A program made the position numbers and the translations under genes. This document shows, piece after piece, positions 39,431 to 47,988 of a stretch of DNA of 47,988 bases. The notes beneath the pieces were generated by a model. The model saw only the letters and a program-made list of their open reading frames with translations. It made no database searches and was not told the origin of the DNA. The stretch is from Pseudoclavibacter sp. AY1F1 (GTDB lineage: Bacteria; Actinomycetota; Actinomycetes; Actinomycetales; Microbacteriaceae). The stretch is taken from positions 1 to 47,988 of the forward strand of contig NZ_PSTQ01000017.1 in NCBI RefSeq assembly GCF_002931075.1. The letters run 5' to 3'. How positions within the stretch are numbered: the stretch's first letter is position 1; the number at the start of each line of letters is the position of its first letter.

Positions 39431-41083
39431 TCAGCTCAACCAGGCCGTGGCGTAGTTCGCGAACGCCACGCCGTCGTAGGTCACGCCCTGCAGCCCAGGC
39501 TGCTGCACGTAGATGCGCTGCACGATCTGCGTGACCGGGACGTAGTACCCCTGCTCGAGCACGTAGGCCTGGAGCTCGTCGGCCAGCTGCGAGCGGGCCT
39601 CGGGGTCGCTGGCCGTCGAGATGCCGGTCGCGAAGTCGTTGAGGGTCGTGTCGCTCTCGCCGACGCCGAACCAGTCTTCGCCGCCGTTCACGCTCGTGAG
39701 CACACCCGCGACGGTGCCGATGTCGATGAAGCTGCGCGTCGGTTCCTCGACGGCGATGCCCTCCTTGTTCGTGACGCGCTCGCCGTAGGTGATCACGTCG
39801 AAGGCCTCGAGGGTGACGTCGAAGCCGATCCGCGTCAGCTGCTGGGCGATGAGCTCATCCACGGGCTGCGAGGTCGCCAGGTAGGGCGTCGGGTGCAGCG
39901 TCACCTCGAGCCGCTTGCCGTCTTTGGTGCGAACGCCGTCGGCGCCGGCAACCCAGCCGGCCTCGTCGAGGAGTCGCTCGGACTCTGCAGGGTCATACGC
40001 GAAGGCGGCAGAGTGATCCGTGGCCTCGGGCACGTTGCTCTGGATGAACGACTCGGCGGCCTGCCAGTCGTCGGTGTAGACGGTGTCGAGGATCTCCTGG
40101 CGGTCGATGCCGTGCTGGAACGCCTGCCGGACCGCGGTCTCACCGAATGGCTCAACTCGTGTGTCGACGGCGAAGCCGTACGCGAAGCCGAGGTAGCGGG
40201 GAGTCGCGACCTGGAAGCCCTCCGAGCTCAGCGCCTCCAGCTCCTGCGGCGAGGCGTTGTAGCCGACGTCAGCCTGCGACGACTGCACGGACGCGGTCCG
40301 CAGCGACTGCTCGGCGACGATCTTGTACGTGATCGAGTCGAGGTAGGCGGGACCCGTGTGGTCGAGCGCCTCCGGACCCCAGGTGTAGTCGTCGCGCTTC
40401 GTGAGGACGACGTTGTCGCCCTCCTGCCACGACTCGACGGTGAAGGCACCGCTGCCGATGGCGTTGCTGAGGTCGGCCTGCCCCTCGGCCGGCAGTGCGA
40501 TCGTCTCCGGCGAGAGCAGGATCGAACCGTGGTAGCCGAGCGTCGGGATGAAGCCGAGGGTCGGCTGAGTGAACGTCACCTTGACCGTCGCCGGGTCGAC
40601 AGCGGTCGCGCTTTCGTAGTTCGCGGACGGGAAGAGACCGATGCGGTTGATGCCGCGCGCCGGGTCGCCCTTCGCCCAGATGTCGAGGTTCGCGACGACC
40701 GCATCCGCGTCGACGGGTGTGCCGTCCGAGAAGGTCACGCCGTCCCTGAGGTTGAGCGTGTACTCGGTCGCGTCCTCGTTCTGCTCCCAGCTCTCGGCGA
40801 CCCAGGGGCTGACGGCCCCCTCCTCATCCACGTAGACGAGCTTGTCGGTGACCTGCCGCCAGACCTGGCCCTGGTAGCTGGAGATGGACCCGTTGTTGGG
40901 GATCCACGTGTCGCCGAGCGAGTCGATGAGGAACGTGATGTCCCCGCCCGCCTGGGGCTCGCCACCGGCTGCTGCGCCGGGGGTCGCGTCGGACGTCGCG
41001 CAGGCTGCAAGCAGCGACATGCTCGCGAGCACGCCGATGGCTGCGGCGAGTTTCCGTCGGAGTCGTGGGTGTCGTGTCGACAT
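39431..41083 (-). CDS. Oligopeptide-type ABC transporter substrate-binding lipoprotein (family 5)
   Basis: A 550-residue binding protein of solute-binding family 5. The signal peptide ends in the lipobox LLAAC (Cys28). The mature part includes YTLNLRDGVTFSDGTPVDADAVVANLDIW near residue 130, the family-5 signature, and AVRQAFQHGIDRQEI near 330. It delivers peptides, opines or other ligands to the permeases. ATG 41083 starts at the signal peptide; the ribosome site is weak. A 15-bp repeat lies upstream (41133-41192). Confidence 0.92.
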   Translation of the reverse strand: MSTRHPRLRRKLAAAIGVLASMSLLAACATSDATPGAAAGGEPQAGGDITFLIDSLGDTWIPNNGSISSYQGQVWRQVTDKLVYVDEEGAVSPWVAESWEQNEDATEYTLNLRDGVTFSDGTPVDADAVVANLDIWAKGDPARGINRIGLFPSANYESATAVDPATVKVTFTQPTLGFIPTLGYHGSILLSPETIALPAEGQADLSNAIGSGAFTVESWQEGDNVVLTKRDDYTWGPEALDHTGPAYLDSITYKIVAEQSLRTASVQSSQADVGYNASPQELEALSSEGFQVATPRYLGFAYGFAVDTRVEPFGETAVRQAFQHGIDRQEILDTVYTDDWQAAESFIQSNVPEATDHSAAFAYDPAESERLLDEAGWVAGADGVRTKDGKRLEVTLHPTPYLATSQPVDELIAQQLTRIGFDVTLEAFDVITYGERVTNKEGIAVEEPTRSFIDIGTVAGVLTSVNGGEDWFGVGESDTTLNDFATGISTASDPEARSQLADELQAYVLEQGYYVPVTQIVQRIYVQQPGLQGVTYDGVAFANYATAWLS

Positions 41084-41132
41084 GGTGTGTGCTGCTTTCT
41101 CGGGGGTTCTGCGGTGTGGAGCGCGGGTGGGG

Positions 41133-41192
41133 TGGAATCGGGTCTGCTGGAATCGGGTGTGATCGGACCGGGTGTGGTGGGATCGGGTGTGG
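41133..41192. repeat. 15-bp x4 tandem repeat between oxidase and binding-protein genes
   Basis: TGGAATCGGGTCTGC (41133), TGGAATCGGGTGTGA (41148), TCGGACCGGGTGTGG (41163) and TGGGATCGGGTGTGG (41178). They fill much of the 157-nt gap. Confidence 0.93.
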
Positions 41193-41240
41193 TCTGGCGC
41201 GTGGATGCTCGGTGCTGCCGGGCTGCGCGTGTCGCGCTGG

Positions 41241-42740
41241 CTAGATGGCCTTGCCCGGGTTGAAGAGCGCGGCGGGGTCGAGCGCCCGCTTGATGGCGTG
41301 CTGCGCCTCGCGGTTGCGGTCGGAGAGCTCAAGGGCGGCGAGGTCGAGCTTCGAGGATCCGATGCCGTGCTCACCGCTCACGGTGCCGCCGAGCTCGAGC
41401 GCGAACTGTGCGAGCGCGCTGGCCGCGTCGTGCAGCTGCGGGGGTACGAGGGCGGGGTCGGCTCCCTCGGGGATGCGGAGCGTGATGATGGGGTGCAGGT
41501 TGCCGTCGCCGGCGTGCGCGACGGCGCCGATCGTCACACCGAACCGCTCCTCGACAACCGGGAAGTGGGCGAAGATCTCGGGGATGCGCGACTTGGGCAC
41601 GGCGATGTCTCCGCCCGCGAACCACTCGGCCGGGTCGAAGCCGCGGCCGGAGCGGCGCAGCTCCCACAGCGCTTCGCCGTCTTCGACGCTCTCCTCGGTG
41701 ACGAGCCCGCCGACGGCTTCGAGCGCCGCCCGCAGGTCTGCCGACTGCTCGTCGATGCCGTAGCCGTCGAGCTCGATCAGGAGGAGGGCGCCGCCGCGGG
41801 CGGTCAGCGTGCTCCCCGTGTGGTTGTCGATGTTCTCGAGCGTGCGCGAGTCGAAGAACTCGACGACGCTGGGCCGCACCGTGCTGCGCGTGATGGCGGA
41901 GAGCGCATCCGCACCGGCCGCCGTGCTCTCGAAGAACGCCGAGACCGTGCGGCGGGCGACGGGGATGGGGCGCAGGCGCACGGTCGCCGCGACCACGATG
42001 CCCAGGATGCCCTCCGAGCCGACGAAGAGGGAGACCAGGTCGAGGCCCGTGACGCCCTTGATGGAGCGGTGCCCGACGTGCACGAGGCTGCCGTCGGCGA
42101 GCACCACGTCGAGCGCGAGGATCGACTCACGCGTGACGCCGTACTTCGCGCAGCGCAAGCCGCCGGCGTTGGTGGCGATGTTGCCGCCGATCGACGAGAT
42201 GTCCCAGCTGGCGGGGTCAGGGGCGTAGAAGAGGCCGTACGGCTCGAGGTGCCGGTTGAGGTCGGCGTTGATGACGCCGGGCTCGACGACGGCGACCTCG
42301 TCGAGTGGGCTCACCTCGACGACCCGGTTGAGGCGCTCGGTCGAGACGACAAGCTGCTCCTGGTCGGCAGTTGCGCCGCCGGCGAGACCAGAGCCAGCGC
42401 CGCGTGGAACGACGGCCACACCGTGCCTGGCCGCGGCTCGCACAATGGCCTGTACCTCTTCCACGCTCGTGGGGAACGCGACCGCCGGGCCGAGGTCGAT
42501 ACCCGCGAGGCGCGCCAGCGTGCTCGCATCCACCGCGTACTCGCGAGTCTCCGCCGAAGGAACGCGCACGTCGAGCTGCGGCAGCTCAAGCGAGAGCTCG
42601 CCGAGAACACGCTGCAGCGGCGCAGCTCCTGGCTCAGTTGCTGGCGCAGCTCCTGGCTCAACTGCGAGCTCAGCTGCTGTGGCGGCACCTGACGCTGAGA
42701 GCTGGGCGGTCGGCGTTGGGGTGGCGAGCTTGGTGGGCAT
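41241..42740 (-). CDS. FAD-linked oxidase (GlcD/D-lactate dehydrogenase type)
   Basis: A 499-residue flavoprotein of the VAO/PCMH family. After a 40-residue repeat leader (ELAVEPGAAPATEPGAAPL), the FAD domain shows VVPRGAGSGLAGGA (about 117), the PDPASWDISSIGGNIATNAGG stretch (about 190) and VGSEGILGIV. The C-terminal domain has AHAGDGNLHPIITLRIPEG (metal/substrate His) and SGEHGIGSSK. The family oxidises 2-hydroxy acids such as D-lactate, glycolate or D-2-hydroxyglutarate. GAAAGG is 5-6 nt before ATG 42740. It lies upstream of the ABC importer, 157 nt from the binding-protein start. Confidence 0.9.
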   Translation of the reverse strand: MPTKLATPTPTAQLSASGAATAAELAVEPGAAPATEPGAAPLQRVLGELSLELPQLDVRVPSAETREYAVDASTLARLAGIDLGPAVAFPTSVEEVQAIVRAAARHGVAVVPRGAGSGLAGGATADQEQLVVSTERLNRVVEVSPLDEVAVVEPGVINADLNRHLEPYGLFYAPDPASWDISSIGGNIATNAGGLRCAKYGVTRESILALDVVLADGSLVHVGHRSIKGVTGLDLVSLFVGSEGILGIVVAATVRLRPIPVARRTVSAFFESTAAGADALSAITRSTVRPSVVEFFDSRTLENIDNHTGSTLTARGGALLLIELDGYGIDEQSADLRAALEAVGGLVTEESVEDGEALWELRRSGRGFDPAEWFAGGDIAVPKSRIPEIFAHFPVVEERFGVTIGAVAHAGDGNLHPIITLRIPEGADPALVPPQLHDAASALAQFALELGGTVSGEHGIGSSKLDLAALELSDRNREAQHAIKRALDPAALFNPGKAI

Positions 42741-42937
42741 GCTGGCCTTTCGACGGGGCGGGGAACGATCCTTCGAAAGGTACGGAAACGCTGATGCCCT
42801 GAATAGGCGGCGGCGTCGCATCCCTTCGCGGTGCGTTGCCGGGCTTCAGACAGCGTCATGTTTCGTAACGAGGAGTGCCACAGAGTGGCGCCGATTGGCG
42901 CGGAGTAGCGCGGAGTCAGCGCGGAGTCGGCGCGGGT

Positions 42938-42954
42938 GTTGCCTGTCAGGCAAC
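42938..42954. promoter_or_regulatory. 17-bp perfect palindrome, candidate operator
   Basis: GTTGCCTG-T-CAGGCAAC, an 8-bp half-site with a single central base, 200 nt upstream of the FAD oxidase start. The size and symmetry suit a dimeric repressor, but no regulator gene is adjacent. Confidence 0.45.
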
Positions 42955-43020
42955 GCCCGGCAGTCGCAGCCTCGCTCGACACCATCCCCGGCGGTCGGAT
43001 CGGCGAGTGTGCCGAGCCCG

Positions 43021-43102
43021 GCTGTCCAACATGAGTGCAATATCGGCCGAAAACCAGCCCTAGGTGCTTCGGGACCCGGTATTTGCACTGATGTTGGACA
43101 GC
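43021..43102. repeat. 26-bp imperfect inverted repeat, GCTGTCCAACAT arms
   Basis: The left arm (43021-43046) starts GCTGTCCAACATGAGTGCAA. The right arm (43076-43102), read on the other strand, starts GCTGTCCAACATCAGTGCAA. They differ at two positions plus one insertion and are separated by 29 nt. Confidence 0.9.
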
Positions 43103-43150
43103 GCTTACGGCAACTCCCTGTCCGGGTGCCCGAACGCGTGCACCGACACA

Positions 43151-43185
43151 AGAGGCGGGCCGCGCGATGAGCGCGACCCGCCTCT
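43151..43185 (-). terminator. Hairpin after the second GH1 gene
   Basis: AGAGGCGGG and CCCGCCTCT pair at the outside, with GCGC-GATGA-GCGC inside and two mismatched bases between. It is 55 nt after the GH1 stop on the minus strand. Confidence 0.65.
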
Positions 43186-43239
43186 GCAAGCGCCGATCCC
43201 CCGAGGAACGGACTACCGGAAGAGTCGGGATGCTGGCCG

Positions 43240-46600
<3,361 letters not shown>

Positions 46601-46696
46601 GGGACCGCTCTCCTTCTCCCGCCTATGGCGGCAACTCAGTCTGGAGCCCCTGGTCTGCTGAGCCGCCAAGCCACTCCAGAGGAGATTTTGGGCAAC

Positions 46697-46771
46697 AAAA
46701 AAACCTGAACTCGACCACCGCCTTTTCGGCGATATGAGTTCAGGTTTTGCCCGCTTGACCGGTAACAATCC
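46697..46771 (-). promoter_or_regulatory. RAT site overlapping a leader terminator (operon 2)
   Basis: On the minus strand the RAT starts GGATTGTTACCGG (46771) and ends GCGGGCAAAACCT (46742), almost the BglG/LicT consensus. Its last bases begin a 13-bp terminator stem: AAAACCTGAACTC (46748-46736) pairs with GAGTTCAGGTTTT (46712-46700), followed by a run of seven T (46703-46697). The two structures are mutually exclusive. Bound antiterminator should hold the RAT and prevent termination before the PTS gene. Confidence 0.95.
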
Positions 46772-46805
46772 AAGGATTCCGCAGGACTTCATTGCCCTGC
46801 GGCTG

Positions 46806-47732
46806 TCACTCTAGCATCGGCTCAACGTCCGTGCCATAGGCAATGTGCTGAGCGAGTCGTTCGATGTGCACTGTCACATACAGGAGCTCCTCGTCGGTCA
46901 GCTCGACCCCCGTCGCTTCCCGCACGTAGCCCTTCACCTGCTCTGCGATCGCGAACGAGCGCGGGTAGGTGCGCTTGGTGAAGTCGAAGAACGATGAGTC
47001 GGTGGAGCGGAGCATGCTGCGCGAAACGAGCCGCTGCAGGAGGAATTGGATGTGCAGCACGAATCGCGCGTAGTCGTGGCTGTCCACGTCGAGGTCGACG
47101 CCGAGGCCGGCTTCGACGGTCACGACGACGTGCTGCACGCGGCGGAACAGCAGCGCTGACGTGCCGTCAGGTTCGTCGCGCGTCGAGTTCAGCACGTGCA
47201 TGGTCAGGAACACCGCTTCTTCCGGCGGGAGGTCACGCCCGAGGGCGGCGGAGATCGCGGCGGACATGCGTTTCGAGGCCGCAAATTCCTGGGGGTGCAG
47301 TACCCGGAGTTCCGGCATGGAGGTCGCGGGGATGCGGATCCCCTGATCGAGCCTCTCGAGCACGTACTGGATGTGGTCGATGATCGCGAGGGGCAGGCGC
47401 TTGCCGAGGTCACGGCCGAGGGTGCGCTCAGCTTCGTCAACCGCGCCCATGACGGCCTCCACAACCGCGTACGGCACTGCGCTCAGCAGCTGGAGCGCCT
47501 GGTCACCCTCGCTGCCAGTTGCGAGCACAAACGTCTTTTCGACCCGTGACGGGTCGACGAGGTCGCCCGGCTTCAACTGGAAACCGATCCCTCGCCCCAT
47601 CAGCACGCGCTCCTGGCCGGAACCGTCGATCTGGATCACAACGTTGTTGTTGATGACCTTCGAGATACCGGGGCCCGGGGAGCTGCTGGGGTTGCGGGAG
47701 TTCCTCCTGCGGGATTCACCCATAGTGGGCAT
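46806..47732 (-). CDS. licT: BglG/LicT-family transcriptional antiterminator (operon 2)
   Basis: A 308-residue antiterminator. After a 22-residue Ser/Arg/Pro extension come the CAT domain (SKVINNNVVIQID, LMGRGIGF) and two PRDs. All four histidines are conserved: AIIDHIQYV and FLTMHVLN in PRD1; RFVLHIQFLLQRL and YVTVHIERL in PRD2. AGGAG eight nt before ATG 47732 fixes the start. It is the first gene of operon 2; the RAT lies 35 nt after its stop, so a basal transcript can make the protein before the terminator is met. Confidence 0.94.
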   Translation of the reverse strand: MPTMGESRRRNSRNPSSSPGPGISKVINNNVVIQIDGSGQERVLMGRGIGFQLKPGDLVDPSRVEKTFVLATGSEGDQALQLLSAVPYAVVEAVMGAVDEAERTLGRDLGKRLPLAIIDHIQYVLERLDQGIRIPATSMPELRVLHPQEFAASKRMSAAISAALGRDLPPEEAVFLTMHVLNSTRDEPDGTSALLFRRVQHVVVTVEAGLGVDLDVDSHDYARFVLHIQFLLQRLVSRSMLRSTDSSFFDFTKRTYPRSFAIAEQVKGYVREATGVELTDEELLYVTVHIERLAQHIAYGTDVEPMLE

Positions 47733-47798
47733 TGTATTGCTCCTGGCTCTGAGGAGCCGCGGTGATTTCTCCCGAGGGTTCCGTGCCCCTGTGAGGTG

Positions 47799-47836
47799 TT
47801 TGGGTACAAAAAGCTGAGGTTTTGGGTACAAAAAAG
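47799..47836. repeat. Direct repeat TTTGGGTACAAAAA
   Basis: TTTGGGTACAAAAAGC (about 47800-47815) and TTTTGGGTACAAAAAAGC (about 47819-47837) are near-identical. The second copy includes the T-run of the rRNA terminator as read on the minus strand. Confidence 0.8.
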
Positions 47837-47890
47837 CCGGGGTTGGTCACCGAGGAGCATCTCTGCTCACTCAACAACCAACCCCGGCTT
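47830..47890 (-). terminator. rRNA operon terminator
   Basis: On the minus strand AAGCCGGGGTTGGT (47890-47877) pairs with ACCAACCCCGGCTT (47847-47834), followed by TTTT. A long 29-nt loop lies between them. It ends the rRNA transcript just after the 5S gene. Confidence 0.88.
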
Positions 47891-47898
47891 ATGAAGAA

Positions 47899-47988
47899 GT
47901 CCGGCGGTGACCTACTCTCCCACAGGGTCCCCCCTGCAGTACCATCGGCGCTGAGAGTCTTAGCTTCCGGGTTCGGAATGTAACCGGG
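47899..47988 (-). rRNA. rrf: 5S ribosomal RNA, 3' part (truncated by window edge)
   Basis: The reverse complement carries the conserved CATTCCGAACCCGGAAGCTA loop region, GCGCCGATGGTACTGCA and the end GGGAGAGTAGGTC-CCGCCGGAC. About 90 nt are inside the window; roughly the first 28-30 nt of the gene lie beyond the right edge. Confidence 0.97.

Larger units (their letters stand above)
42741..43239. other. 499-nt intergenic region with operator-like palindromes
   Basis: No gene is supported. It contains four GCGCGGAGT words (about 42898-42932), a perfect 17-bp palindrome GTTGCCTGTCAGGCAAC (42938-42954), and a 26-bp inverted repeat pair (43021-43046 with 43076-43102). At the far end, 43151-43185 is a GC hairpin (AGAGGCGGG...CCCGCCTCT) that should terminate the GH1 transcript. 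The promoter of the oxidase gene must lie here. Confidence 0.75.

Overview
The window is a high-GC chromosome segment from an actinobacterium, most likely a Microbacteriaceae-like member of the Micrococcales. The basis is the GC-rich codon use, a DUF222/HNH ('13E12-type') protein, an MMPL lipid-type transporter, CX2CXCX5C SoxR, an EI24-type membrane protein, and several genes that start 6-7 nt after a TANNNT hexamer, as in leaderless actinobacterial transcription. The family call is inference; the phylum-level call is firmer. There is no phage, integrase, transposase or CRISPR array. It ends inside a 5S rRNA gene on the minus strand.

Layout. 1-6.8 kb: DUF222/HNH protein, RibD-C/DHFR-like reductase, MMPL transporter with a divergent TetR regulator. 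6.8-13.7 kb (minus): an FbpA/PhnS-type ABC importer (lipoprotein, double-length permease, ATPase) flanked by three unrelated phosphatase folds (histidine phosphatase, metallophosphoesterase, PtpB-like phosphatase), with a perfect (GAA)27 tract upstream of the binding protein. 14.1-22.8 kb: MurR/RpiR regulator, quinone oxidoreductase, DJ-1/PfpI protein, DUF1272 protein, a coupled SDR plus Zn-alcohol dehydrogenase pair with divergent TetR, an FAD oxidoreductase and a lipoprotein. 23-29.3 kb: tRNA-Arg(ACG), MFS transporter, SRPBCC protein, a 56-aa protein, a SoxR / flavin reductase / superoxide dismutase oxidative-stress block, a SHOCT-type protein and an EI24 protein. 29.3-34.1 kb (plus) and 43.2-47.7 kb (minus): two complete beta-glucoside PTS systems, each with EIIBCA, a GH1 6-phospho-beta-glucosidase and a BglG/LicT antiterminator. 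34.3-42.7 kb (minus): an oligopeptide-type ABC importer (binding protein, DppB, DppC, fused DppD-DppF) between an FAD-linked oxidase and a PLP aminotransferase.

How it works together. Both PTS operons have recognisable antiterminator RNA (RAT) sites in the leader; the minus-strand one overlaps a textbook terminator. SoxR faces a flavin reductase promoter with a TTGACT-N19-TAGCCT layout and a sox-box-like palindrome in the spacer. The phosphatase/ABC island looks like an uptake-and-dephosphorylation module for an unknown phosphorylated compound.

The most unusual property of the window is a high density of short tandem repeats (3-63 bp units) in intergenic gaps, at N- and C-termini of proteins and in interdomain linkers. 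In at least four cases the repeat unit contains the stop codon of the upstream gene, so the gene end has been copied downstream.
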